A stretch of 64,000 nucleotides of DNA from positions 186,001 through 250,000 of the forward strand of contig OZ345369.1 of the NCBI GenBank assembly GCA_977006965.1, written 5' to 3'. The position numbers and the translations under genes are program-made. The stretch is from Phymatolithon calcareum (taxonomy: Eukaryota > Rhodophyta > Florideophyceae > Hapalidiales). This document shows, in pieces, positions 29,530-40,047 of the stretch. The first letter of the stretch is position 1. Each line of letters opens with the position of its first letter. Below the pieces are notes generated by a model. The model was not told the DNA's origin, ran no database searches, and saw only the letters and a list, made by a program, of their open reading frames with translations.

Positions 29530-32500
29530 CTACCCTACCCGTCCACATAGCTCTTCAATAAGCGCCTCCACCTGAAATACGCTGTCTTCCGCTACAAATC
29601 CAGCCATGTTCGTCACCTCCCGCTTCTCCTCTACGCTCAGAGTGAGAAACAGCTGCAAAAGGTCTCCATCCACCACTCCCTCACTTCGACCGCCGTATCC
29701 CGCCCGAAAACGTCGGTGGTTCGGTTCTAGCCCCGACCCGCAAACATCCGCATGCGAGGAAAGCACACTTCCAATCTCGCTCAGTACAGTCACAGTAGCA
29801 GCATCAATTGGCACAGCAGAAACTAGAGCTCCTCCCAGCGTACCCGCGAATACCGCGGTTTCCTTTTCCGTCCAGAACGACCCACGCCTTCGCGTCCGAA
29901 GCGGACCGAATTCAAATCGAGGAGCCGAAATAGTCTCGAACCGTTTGAAAGTGCCATAACGCACTCGCAACGCCGCATCTCGCATGTTGAAGTCGTGATG
30001 GCAGACAAGGTTGCGCAGCACAGGCATTTTGTCCCCACGTCGAGGTCGCACCGGCAGAAAGTTCTGCAACCCGGCTAAGGGAACCTCGATCGCTGCGGGC
30101 ATTAAGCCGCCAGGTAGTCCGATATCCGCCCCGGGAAGAGGTTGTTCCCCTCCCCCAAACTGCACAACTTCTTCGTCGTCCTCATCTTCTTCCATTTGTA
30201 CCTCGTTCAAATCGTCGTTCGCTATCTCGTCTTCATCCATCGATTCATCGTTCTCCATATCTTCATCTTCACCTCCGTCCGTACCAACCGTATCAACACC
30301 GCTGCCTTCGTACAACACATCATTCATCGCGCTATTCCCAGCATTTTCTGAAGCCACAGCGTCTTCCTGTGCCGTCCCATCGTTGCTCTCGCCCAGAGTA
30401 TCCGACAGATATGCCTGGCTGTCCGTTCCCTCCTCCTCCGAAATGTCATCATCCATAAACGCAGAGTGGCTCACGCCCTCGGTCCACGACCTCGCCACAG
30501 GTGGCAAACCCCCGCTTAATGAATTATCCGTCGACGCCACTTGGCACAACTCATTCAGAACCGAGTCGGGCATAAGTGATAAAACAGACCCTCTTACAGC
30601 ATAGTTATCCCCGTCAGTGGATTCACGATCGCCATCTTTGTACGCCAGCGAAAACAATCCACCAAACTTGTCCGTGACCATGGCAGTCCGCGAGTCCACC
30701 ATGACGGCATCCGCCACGATTCGGTTCCGATGGTCGGTTCTGTCCCGGACAAGGTCGCCACTTGCCCAATTTAGCCTGAAGAACCCCACCGAGTCTTTCT
30801 GATCCGCCACGCACACGGTCGGTCCATGCAGGGAAATGCTCACAACCATCAGACGCGTAGAAACTCTTGCAACTTCAAAGAACGCATTTTTGAGCTTTCC
30901 AAAAACGAAAACTATATCGTTCGCAGACACCACCAGCATGCCTTGATCTGGATGAACGGCCCCGGCCAGTACGGCACCGGGCATAATCACTTCGCTGCAC
31001 AGTTCAATCAAGGCTCGTTCGTCTCTTTTCCCACGACCCTGTCTTGAAATTTGTACTCCAGGTTTGCTTCCCATCTGTGAACTTACAGAATAAAGCAGTA
31101 GTCTACCTTTTTGGCAACCTCCAACGCCACCAGAATTTCGTGCCGATCGTATCCCGCACGACGTGCCCACGACGATAAACTCCGCCCATTTGATGAGCAC
31201 GTGCACAAGCTCATCAGGTTTCAGCCTCGATCGCCCCATCAGCTTCTTGGTATACATGTGAAACACCTTGAGTTCAGAAAACGGAACTGATGCGTGCTGG
31301 TCTGTGCTTTTTTCTTCCCTCCTCATCGCACCGTTTAAATCAAACGAATCACCATCCATCCGCGGTGTTGGTTCTCTGCACGTCGCAACAAGCAGTGCAT
31401 CAACCGGCGAATTCAGCGCAACTACCCGCCGCGGTGTATCTCCCACCAGAATTGACCGTACCGACACAGGAGTTAATCGCCGCAGAGCACAAATATGCAT
31501 CACGTCGTCCATGGTCACGGTCGCCATACACCGATCTGCACCAGGAGTGGAATAAGGGCACCAAGCCCTTGTCTGTGGGAATGAAAGCGGTATCCACTGT
31601 ACGTCGCCGCCTTCCGTCAAACAAATCCATGGTCGTTCTGCCTGCGCAATCAGTGCCAATCCAGAGGACACGACCACTCGACAGAGTTTTACAGGTACGT
31701 CTCCAATTCGGTTTCGTGCAACGAGGTGCAATCTGCGCTCTCGACGGGGCGAGTACGACCCTGATTGATCGTCAGTCGCGTCGCCGAAGCAGAAGCGGAG
31801 AATGGTGCCGTTTCGAAGTCCAGTGAATATCCACTGCTTGCCGTTACTCTCAAAGGCACAAATGCTTTCCGGGACACCAGTCATGATAGAAGTTTTGAGC
31901 ATATTTTGTTCAGTTGCACCATCATCTTGTTGAGATGTCGAAGATTTTCGGGTCCAGAGCTGTCCTATAGCTGTGTTTCTGTCTGCATTCTTTGAATTTG
32001 TATCAGAACGACCAGAGTTGACATCAATGCTCATCGGGTGTGTTGCAGGCGCGGAGGTGACATGTGCATCTTCTTCTTCATCATCTTTGACCTGATCTGC
32101 TAACATGCGAGCGGCCGAAGCTGGAAACCATGGTGCAATTCGCGTGACCGCTACGCACTCCATTTCGGGATCTGGGCCAAGCAACCAAACTTCGACTGAT
32201 GGAGCATATGTCCCAAGGACAATCATCGGCGGGAATCTAGGTGACGGCTCATCATCTTCGCACTCGTCCTCAAAATCCAAGGCCGTCCACTCCGGCACGG
32301 AAATACAGCTCAGTTCATCGTCCAATTCTAGTGTGGATACAACAGTTAGACCTCCAGTGCATTCGTCGACGGAGTGCTGCTTCAAAATAATTAAACAGGG
32401 GCTCCTGCACTGAGTACGAACAACACAGACAAACACCATCTTGGCTCCGATAGCGGCCACGGATATAACGTGGCCATCGGGAACCGTCCAATCCCAAAAA

Positions 32501-35082
32501 TGCTTCACAAGAGGGCTGCGAACTTCGCCATGCTGAGATTGCAACGGCACCCTCATCTCAGATTTCTTCAGAAACTGGATTGTTCTCACGCCACATGAAT
32601 GCACCTGTGCAATCAAACCGTCCTCAAGACGCCCAACAACGATACTGCGCGTTTCGGCAATAATATTTGTGACGTTTGTGGCATCCAGCAAGTGAGAAAT
32701 TGTGCCTTCTCCCGCACTCCGGTTCAGCGCCGACGGGGGTACTGAAAATAGCACACGCGTCGATTGAGTGAAAGAGAGTACAATCATCGCGTCATGCCGT
32801 GCTCGCGATGAGAGTCGAATAGACCACATGTCATTACAACCTTGGAACACGCTTTCACTCGATGAAAATAATGTTACCGGAGCACCTGGCTTCACAATTC
32901 TTATTGTCCCCGCCTTCTGCAACCCGCAACAAAGCACGACTTGCGGTTCCACTTGTCTGTCCTTATCTTCATCGCTTCGTAATGAACCATCAGGGTACTC
33001 CGTCGACGACGGCGAGTTTTCGAGCCCAGAGCGTCTACTCGGAGCTCTTCGGGATGACGAACCAACAGACGAGCTGCCTGCTTCCCGACGGAACGGTCCC
33101 CGCTCTGCATATTCCTGGATTTGGTCCGCTTTTCGGGTCGCCGTGCCCCTCACTCTTTTTGATCCTTGTCGTGGCTGGCTGACAGGTGATGCTGAAGTTG
33201 GGGATGCACTGTCCCCCGCTCGCATATGTCCAAACGAGCGAGTGATCCTGGAATTTACGACCGGCTCAACTCCACCAGGAGGAATGATGATGAAGTCTGA
33301 AATCGGGGATAAATTCAAAAACTCTTGCCGAACTTCAAGCACATATCCCACATTGGAAATAACTGACGAAGCAAGGACAGACTCCGGATCCATTCGTGCC
33401 ACAGCCGCCCAACGGGGATCAGTGCCGGGGGTGTTGGCTAGTCTTGGCGGCTCCACACGACGGAGAGACCCGTCTGCGCCATCGTTTGCAATGTATAGCA
33501 AGTTTTTGTCCAGCGCTGAAATTGACACTCCTGGACCTACATGCCCTGCATACTCTACCAGAAAGTTTCTTCTCGGACCAGTTCTTGTCCTCTCCTCAGC
33601 CGGGATAACATACGCCCCTTTCCGTGGCACGGTGCTCCATCGAAGTGCAAATAGCGCCCCAGATTCCATGACGATGTACATGCCGTCCTCGTCGTAGTCG
33701 TCAGCAGAGTCACAGCAAAAGTGGTCTCGCGCACTCGTCCACGCAGTCGGTGCACCCTCCCCGGTGCCCAAGTCCAGTGACACACAAGACGGAACGTAGA
33801 GGAATGACAAATAAGGGTCCGCGCGGCCGCCGTCGCCAAGAGCCGATGCAAGTCCGCGTCGCTGTGCGACAGACCGGCTCGCACGAGCCGCACCGGAAAT
33901 CATACCTAGCGGAACAAGAGTTCGCGCGCCTGGATTATGCTCGCCATTATCATCAACGAAAAAGTTTTCTCTAGGCGCACCTTCAGCACCAGCATCCCCG
34001 CCACCGTGCGTCCCGCCAGTCGCGTGCGTGTGCCAGCGCGAGGGGAAATGCACAGGATGTCGTTCCGGACGCACACGTACCGCGAGCGGGAGGCTGTCCC
34101 GTGCCTCGAGCGCGCCAACAATTACAGGCCGAGCATCGGCGGCGACGACACGTCCCTCCAGAAATACCGCAAATAGAAACGGAGAGCGTGGGATACGCGC
34201 GAGACCGAGCGCCTGTGCTGGGGCACGAAGTTCCGTACCGAGCTTCGCAGCGTGGCGCGCCACAGCGGTTTCATCCGGGCGTTCGGAGCACGTGATCATG
34301 GAACCGACGTGAGTGACGGAAAGTCCACCGCTTCCTCCAGACGTGCCGGGTTGCGCACCGACAGTGTAGACAGCTATCCATTGCTCCCCGCCGCGTTGCA
34401 CAAGTACGAGTAGAATGGCGTCGGAGGGTAGTCCATCCTCATCCTCGAGAAAATCGAGACCGAGAATGACGCCGTCAATGTCAACCCGGACAATTTTGCC
34501 AGCCGATACATCCTTCCGCAGAAACAGAACAGGAAAGACAACGACAGTGGACGCAAGACTGGCAACAGCGCAGATCCATTTGCGCGGATGTGTCGCGACA
34601 AGACGCGACTCCGACACTGCGCCCGCAAAGTTGAGCACGCAGACCTGACCCGCGACGCGAAGGCGACAGGCACGCTCGTCGAATTGGACAAATGCGACGC
34701 GATTACGCTCCATGAGTACGACGAGGACGTCGCGACCAGGGACGGGAGATGACATGGCGCGAATGTCGCGCACGGCGGCAAAGAGATGTAGCGTGGCCAG
34801 TTCGCGCATTGCAAGCGTGGTTCGGTCCAGCGTGTGCAGGGTGACTCGCGAACCAGAGGCTACGACCAGCTCACGAGCGGCGCGTAACGGGACCGGACTT
34901 TCGCCGCGCGAGCGCTGGAGCGCGTGCGCGGGGATCAGGCTGCATGATATGCTGGCGGTGACGGCTCCGCTGGGGATTACGGTGCGGTAAAAGAGGCCTG
35001 GTTTCTCTGCCGGGTTGCGGGCTTGGCGAGCACGGCGGGCAGGTGCTGGTGTTTCGGACCCTTCGCCACTGAAGATGGCCAT
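29530..35082 (-). CDS. DDB1/CPSF-A/SF3b3 superfamily protein (1850 aa)
   Basis: This is an intronless gene for a very large multi-propeller scaffold. The N-terminus (about 60-250: RELVVASGSRVTLHTLDR, then VLVVLMERNRVAFVQFDE) fits the MMS1/CPSF160/DDB1 N-terminal propeller. The C-terminal part (about 1270-1500; GRLLLYSVSS, VADQKDSVGFFRL, VTDKFGGLFSL) fits the CPSF_A domain. The very end (HRRFRAGYGG...VVDGDLLQLFL) matches the DDB1/SF3b3 C-terminal helical region with its 'DGDL' motif. Family members act in cullin-4 ligases, pre-mRNA splicing or 3' processing. At 1850 aa it is much longer than DDB1 (about 1140) or SF3b3 (about 1217). The extra length includes a Ser/Arg-rich region (about 640-720) and a strongly acidic tract (about 1597-1640). 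It may be the less-studied plant SF3b3-like paralog group; which member is not decidable by eye. Confidence 0.8.
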   Translation of the reverse strand: MAIFSGEGSETPAPARRARQARNPAEKPGLFYRTVIPSGAVTASISCSLIPAHALQRSRGESPVPLRAARELVVASGSRVTLHTLDRTTLAMRELATLHLFAAVRDIRAMSSPVPGRDVLVVLMERNRVAFVQFDERACRLRVAGQVCVLNFAGAVSESRLVATHPRKWICAVASLASTVVVFPVLFLRKDVSAGKIVRVDIDGVILGLDFLEDEDGLPSDAILLVLVQRGGEQWIAVYTVGAQPGTSGGSGGLSVTHVGSMITCSERPDETAVARHAAKLGTELRAPAQALGLARIPRSPFLFAVFLEGRVVAADARPVIVGALEARDSLPLAVRVRPERHPVHFPSRWHTHATGGTHGGGDAGAEGAPRENFFVDDNGEHNPGARTLVPLGMISGAARASRSVAQRRGLASALGDGGRADPYLSFLYVPSCVSLDLGTGEGAPTAWTSARDHFCCDSADDYDEDGMYIVMESGALFALRWSTVPRKGAYVIPAEERTRTGPRRNFLVEYAGHVGPGVSISALDKNLLYIANDGADGSLRRVEPPRLANTPGTDPRWAAVARMDPESVLASSVISNVGYVLEVRQEFLNLSPISDFIIIPPGGVEPVVNSRITRSFGHMRAGDSASPTSASPVSQPRQGSKRVRGTATRKADQIQEYAERGPFRREAGSSSVGSSSRRAPSRRSGLENSPSSTEYPDGSLRSDEDKDRQVEPQVVLCCGLQKAGTIRIVKPGAPVTLFSSSESVFQGCNDMWSIRLSSRARHDAMIVLSFTQSTRVLFSVPPSALNRSAGEGTISHLLDATNVTNIIAETRSIVVGRLEDGLIAQVHSCGVRTIQFLKKSEMRVPLQSQHGEVRSPLVKHFWDWTVPDGHVISVAAIGAKMVFVCVVRTQCRSPCLIILKQHSVDECTGGLTVVSTLELDDELSCISVPEWTALDFEDECEDDEPSPRFPPMIVLGTYAPSVEVWLLGPDPEMECVAVTRIAPWFPASAARMLADQVKDDEEEDAHVTSAPATHPMSIDVNSGRSDTNSKNADRNTAIGQLWTRKSSTSQQDDGATEQNMLKTSIMTGVPESICAFESNGKQWIFTGLRNGTILRFCFGDATDDQSGSYSPRRERRLHLVARNRIGDVPVKLCRVVVSSGLALIAQAERPWICLTEGGDVQWIPLSFPQTRAWCPYSTPGADRCMATVTMDDVMHICALRRLTPVSVRSILVGDTPRRVVALNSPVDALLVATCREPTPRMDGDSFDLNGAMRREEKSTDQHASVPFSELKVFHMYTKKLMGRSRLKPDELVHVLIKWAEFIVVGTSCGIRSARNSGGVGGCQKGRLLLYSVSSQMGSKPGVQISRQGRGKRDERALIELCSEVIMPGAVLAGAVHPDQGMLVVSANDIVFVFGKLKNAFFEVARVSTRLMVVSISLHGPTVCVADQKDSVGFFRLNWASGDLVRDRTDHRNRIVADAVMVDSRTAMVTDKFGGLFSLAYKDGDRESTDGDNYAVRGSVLSLMPDSVLNELCQVASTDNSLSGGLPPVARSWTEGVSHSAFMDDDISEEEGTDSQAYLSDTLGESNDGTAQEDAVASENAGNSAMNDVLYEGSGVDTVGTDGGEDEDMENDESMDEDEIANDDLNEVQMEEDEDDEEVVQFGGGEQPLPGADIGLPGGLMPAAIEVPLAGLQNFLPVRPRRGDKMPVLRNLVCHHDFNMRDAALRVRYGTFKRFETISAPRFEFGPLRTRRRGSFWTEKETAVFAGTLGGALVSAVPIDAATVTVLSEIGSVLSSHADVCGSGLEPNHRRFRAGYGGRSEGVVDGDLLQLFLTLSVEEKREVTNMAGFVAEDSVFQVEALIEELCGRVG

Positions 35083-37323
35083 CGAGGGCGGCTGTTAAAT
35101 GACGAAGCAGGATCAGCTCTTTGGCTGTGAGGCCTGTACAGGCGGAAGGTGCGGAAGTACGGAATGAGACTTGTGCATAGCATCCAAGAAATCCAGAATC
35201 GTAAAACTTAGACGTGAGCATTCCGACCCAAAAAAAATATTGTAGTTAATTAGAAAATATTGGGGAATTTGTTAACGTAAAATTGCTCTCACTCAAAGTT
35301 TAGGAAAGGTTCTGACAACAGTATCTGCGGCCGTATGCAGTGGAAAGCGTGACCCAGGCAGCCATCGGAGATCGAAATGTTGTGCATGATTGGGAAAAGA
35401 GGACTTTTCAGCAGGTAGGAGAGACTTTGAAATAGTAAACGATTGGGACAACATTTCGAGGATCCAGAAAGACTCAATGAAGAATGGGTCTTAGAATTAA
35501 GTGGTACAATCAGTAATTATTGTGGTTCCCGAGAACACTGGCATTCTTCAGGATGTAACAAATAAAATAACTCCCATCGCTCGTCCGCTATCCTGAGAGA
35601 GATTTCTTTTAGAATGCAGACGGTATAACGGGCGACTTTCCCCGCTAGAAAACGAGGCTGCAAGCAAAAGTCGACTCAACTAAAAGCAGCACTACACAGA
35701 AATAGATTGGTGAACTATGGCTGATGATTGAACATAGCACGAGCTTTGCAACAGAAGTTGCACTTATTAAAATTCCATTTCAGAATGTATTTCGTTATAG
35801 CCCAAGATTGAGACTCAAAAGCGAAGGGCCCGCACGAAATGCTTAAGTACAATGAGAACCCCGGGATATGCACTGCAGAAAACGTCGATTTCCCGAAGGA
35901 TATCGTTGGTATAACACGAACTTTCTCGCCTGATAGACAAGGATTGCTGTACAAGGATCGATGAAAACTAGTACCGAAACGTACCAATAGCTCTAAAGTC
36001 GCACAGGATAGAACATAATGGAGAAAACTTAGACTCTCGAAGAGCTGCCAACCTCTCTTGGGGGAAATGAGGAGCACAATGTAATAGAATACAATCCTCC
36101 TCTTCTACCGATCACAGCTGTAATACAACGGAAAGCTAGGCTTGAAGAAAAGTCACAAAACCATGGGGCTAGCACAGTCAGTCTACCACGGCTCACGATT
36201 CCCTCGATCGATCCCATCGCCTAGTGCCTACCGCATGGACCCACTCCAATGAGGGAAAAATATCAAAAACATCAATCTCATGCTCATAAAAAGAATGAAA
36301 ATGTATTCAAACCCCATTTTTTGTTATGGGCTTGGATGAATATCCCCGTCTCTATATGTGCTGTCGATTAGGAGACCCCAATGGCACGGGAAGATGTACG
36401 AGGTATAGGTAAATGAGATTGGAGCAAATCTCGGTTTGGAAAACGGGCCACGGAGTAAATGTTGGTCTGCATTCGGAGCGTGCAGAAACTGAAGCACGTG
36501 TAATAAAATCCAACTATTTTTCATTGAGCCGTCAGTAGTATCATTCCAAATACAGCGGAACAGCTCTTCTCTAAACGTTTACGTTAACTTGAAGAGCAAT
36601 TCATTAGTCGCACATGTTGGGTGCTGGGGAGAGAAATCTGCCTGTCCATCCATGTATAACCGGTGCGACAGGAGAAGGAATGATACGTCATCCGACATCC
36701 ATGACATGACCGTCTTACAATGCATCTTAACGATAAAGTGCTACCGAAAGCAACGTTTTGCCGCTCACAATACCGGGAATCCCCTCGTGAAAGCCCACAA
36801 GGGCCATTTCGAGCCTCGGACACACTAAACCCATATCTCTACGGCCTTGAAGAGCTACTTTACTGATCGAACGTGGTTTGGAAGGGGAGGAAAAACGTAC
36901 CCATTACGGATGTAGCACACACCATATCCGCATAGGCAGCCGATGCAGATTGGCGCAATGGTGATTAGTATCCGCGCATAGTTGCATGTGCCCTTTTCGG
37001 ACGTGCAAATCCGAGTGAGCTTCGGTTGCTTCGCAAATTGCTTCAAAAAGGGGACCTTTTGTGAACGCACGCACAAATTGAACATTGTGCGTGGTGGACA
37101 TTCCCTTTCTGCAAACAGGAGAGTGATTGATGTGATTGATGTGGCAATTCTCATCTCACATTGAAAAAGTTGTAAGAGAGCTACTATCGTATAAAAATGC
37201 AACCCAGGACGACGGGATAACTCTGAGCAAATGCATTACTTTTGGCGTAAAACTGTATGCATACCAAAATTTGTCCAAGAACCTCCTGCTCGATTCCCCT
37301 TCCAACCCTAAATCATAAACAAC
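35083..37323. other. 2.2 kb intergenic region, nothing recognised
   Basis: Only short ORFs without family features on either strand. The first part is the promoter side of the DDB1-like gene, and the last part is the 3' side of the protease gene. No TIRs or target duplications were found by eye. Confidence 0.5.
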
Positions 37324-38433
37324 TCAACCTGCAGTGTTGCGGTGCGCGGACGGTATTTTCACAACCGCCAACCGCTCAATACATTCCACACAGTCGCCCA
37401 ACGACTTCTTTTGCCGCATTGCCTCACAAAGCTCTTTAAATGCCTCTGCATTCTCCCGCAGCAGAGTCACAGCCTGCAAAACAGCCCATCTCGCCTGAGC
37501 CCTCACACTCTCCGCCGTCCACGGCGGTTGCAACGACGTCAACAACGCCAGCAAACTCTGCACATCCGACTCCCCACCCTCCGCCTCTCCAAACTCAATA
37601 GCCTCCGCCGCAATTCCCGCCATGAGTACGAACGAATGTCTATTAATCGTCCTCTGCGTCACGCGTCCCGCCCTCATTTCACCCGCCATATACCCATCAA
37701 AGAAAAGCGTCCCAGCCTGTCCGGGAAAGCCCGCAAGCGCCGCATCAGCCGCGCTGAGAACCACTCCTCGCACCGGCAGTCCGTACAAATACGCACATAG
37801 AAAGTGTCCCGCCTCGTGTCGCAGCACCTTTTCCGCGTACTGCGGAAACACCTTCCGATACGCACCTTCGAACAACGCGCCGCGCAACGCTAGTTGATCG
37901 ACCGCTAATGTGGCACCGCAGAGCAGAAGCAGCGGACGTGCAAGCTCCTCCATTCCCAATACGCGGGTCACGGCGACGATGGCAACCACAACTGCGAAAC
38001 CGCTCACTTGCCATGCAAGCACCGTGCTTTTCTTCGGCGCCAGTGCGGAGATGGGAAGTCCTGCTTCGCGCACTAAACGATCGAGGGATAGCGTCATGTC
38101 GCGATCGATCAGGGGTGCAGTGCCGAAGGCGCGGAGCGCACCGGACGATTGAAGGGCGGTGTAGAGACCAGCGATTGCACGACCGTCCTCATCAGGAGAG
38201 CCGCGTGTGCGGGCGACGTCGGGGATTCCGTTCAGGAGTTGCTGTGCTAGACGACGGCCCTCCGCGGCGGTGCCGTGGAAAGATGCTGCGATTTGCTGCG
38301 CCTCCGCGATGGAATGGGTGGTTGCACATGCTCGAGGTCGTCGGGTTTGCGAGCGGGGTGCATGGGCGTATCTGATTCTGGTTGAAAATGGGACGATTGG
38401 GACGAATGAGAGTTTGGTGGTCGGGGTGCTCAT
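37324..38433 (-). CDS. Plastid M41-like membrane metalloprotease (VIR3/At5g27290 type, 369 aa)
   Basis: This is probably a plastid membrane zinc protease related to the FtsH peptidase domain but without the AAA ATPase. The N-terminus (about 1-40; rich in Ser, Thr, Arg, few acids) looks like a transit peptide. One or two hydrophobic segments follow (AWQVSGFAVVVAIVAV about 140-155; ARPLLLLCGATLAV about 165-178). The zinc motif HEAGH is at 206-210 in RHEAGHFLCAYLYGLPV. LMAGIAAEAIEFGEAEGGESD supplies the expected third ligand, Asp290. Family known: Arabidopsis VIRESCENT3 and relatives have the same HEAGHFL...YL signature and act in chloroplast development. All catalytic residues are present. The gene is intronless and divergent from the bestrophin gene. 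Confidence 0.8.
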   Translation of the reverse strand: MSTPTTKLSFVPIVPFSTRIRYAHAPRSQTRRPRACATTHSIAEAQQIAASFHGTAAEGRRLAQQLLNGIPDVARTRGSPDEDGRAIAGLYTALQSSGALRAFGTAPLIDRDMTLSLDRLVREAGLPISALAPKKSTVLAWQVSGFAVVVAIVAVTRVLGMEELARPLLLLCGATLAVDQLALRGALFEGAYRKVFPQYAEKVLRHEAGHFLCAYLYGLPVRGVVLSAADAALAGFPGQAGTLFFDGYMAGEMRAGRVTQRTINRHSFVLMAGIAAEAIEFGEAEGGESDVQSLLALLTSLQPPWTAESVRAQARWAVLQAVTLLRENAEAFKELCEAMRQKKSLGDCVECIERLAVVKIPSAHRNTAG

Positions 38434-40047
38434 TGTGGGAATGGTTTCAATTCAAGGAATATCGTCCAGCACTCATGCCATGCCGGGTAAATTCGGCTGC
38501 TCTCGAATCGAAGTGGATTTTGTTGTCAATATGACATCATATGCATCTCTTGATCTCCGCCCTCCCGCAATCGGTTTACGGCGTGGATCAAACGTTTGTA
38601 GGACAGTATCATACGTCGCTTTTATAGCTACTTGATCTGTGGCTGAAAAGCCTTAAATGAAATGAAGGGACATGCGGCTAAACAGCCGATGCAAAAGGAA
38701 CAACACAAATGGTTGTGAAGAAAGAAATGTAAGTGTATTGATGATTGTTCTTATTGTCTTCCTCTGTCTATCGGTCGATTGCGGCGTGCTATATACTGAT
38801 CCGACGCGCAATCTATGCCTCTGTTCTGGACGAGAGTGTGTGTTCCAGCAACTCAGGAACAGAAGGCCTAAAAGAGGAAACGAGAGAACCAAATGCGCGC
38901 GGAATGTGAACCGGCGCGCAGTTGTTGCTGAATCGGGATGACCGGCGCGAGAATGCGCGCGGGATTGCATCCAGCCGGCGAGTGATACCAAATAGGGGAT
39001 CACTTTGGTTGGAGCTTGTTTTAGATCATCTCTATGATGACGCGCGATATGCAGCGCGTAACATGATCTCGTCTACTGATGAGACACAAGACTGTATCGA
39101 TGAATTGGTATCAACTCATCTAGCTAATTGGTGATGATACAAACGATTGTGATGTTTACCATGCAGAACCTTACTTTCCTTCTTGATCGATGTGGTTCGC
39201 CTATGACGGCAATCAAATATAAGACAAAGGTGAGTGCAGTTCCGCAATAGCTCGAACCTTGTGGCTTCCTGCTCGAAGGCCGTGAATATAAGCAAGGCGC
39301 CTTGCCTTCTTACTGCCAAGCTTGCGGAGTAATCCACTCTGCGCACCATATGCGGTGTTTTGTCGAGAATATTGGTCGACATGGCAATGCTGACCACGTT
39401 CTCCCACTCGCCGCATAATGCTTGCCGGCCCATGGGCCGAAGAGTATTGTGCGAGATCAAGCAACACGCTGAGCAAAACAACACCAGAGTGGAATACGCG
39501 ACAGAACATGGGATCAAAAATTTGGCTCCAGCTGCCTTCACGATAAAAATTTTAAGGCTGTCAAAATATTCGATTTAGTCGTACTAATTTTTTTTAAAAT
39601 TTTTTTATTTTAAGTTCTGCCCGACATTGCAGAATTAGATCTAATTCTGATCCTGACTGAATATGATACGCTTTGAAAATGATCTTCTGTACTGTACTGT
39701 ACAGTATGACTTGAACGGACCGACGAACAACACCACGACGTGATGTTGTGTTTTCCATTTGCCCAATTGCAGACGGGATCATGTACAGAACGTAAAACTC
39801 TGATGATTAGATTATGAAAAACGTATCAAAGCTTCGCGAATTGATGTGATGGTCCTTCCGAAGTTGTTGCCCAGTTGATACGTACTGCATCGACAGAATT
39901 GCTTGCATCATTGATACGTCATTCCCGTACTATGGGACTGCACAGAGATTCCAACCTTCTCATGTGGACGTGAACGTCTTATTCCGTAGACATCCGGCAC
40001 ACTACCTGCGGTAGAGCTAGCTTACCCTACGGCGATACTGATTCACT
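38434..40047. other. Intergenic region between divergent genes
   Basis: About 1.6 kb with no convincing gene. A 141-codon minus-strand ORF (39116-39541) has no recognisable motif. A TACTGTACTGTACAGTA self-complementary tract lies near 39690. The ends are presumably the promoters of the protease (left) and channel (right). Confidence 0.5.

Noticed and set aside
32768-33697. 309-codon plus-strand ORF
   Set aside because: Antisense to the DDB1/SF3b3-like gene, which has recognisable domains.
37324-38433. Full-length FtsH protease
   Set aside because: No AAA ATPase domain or Walker motifs are present; only the M41-like zinc domain is.
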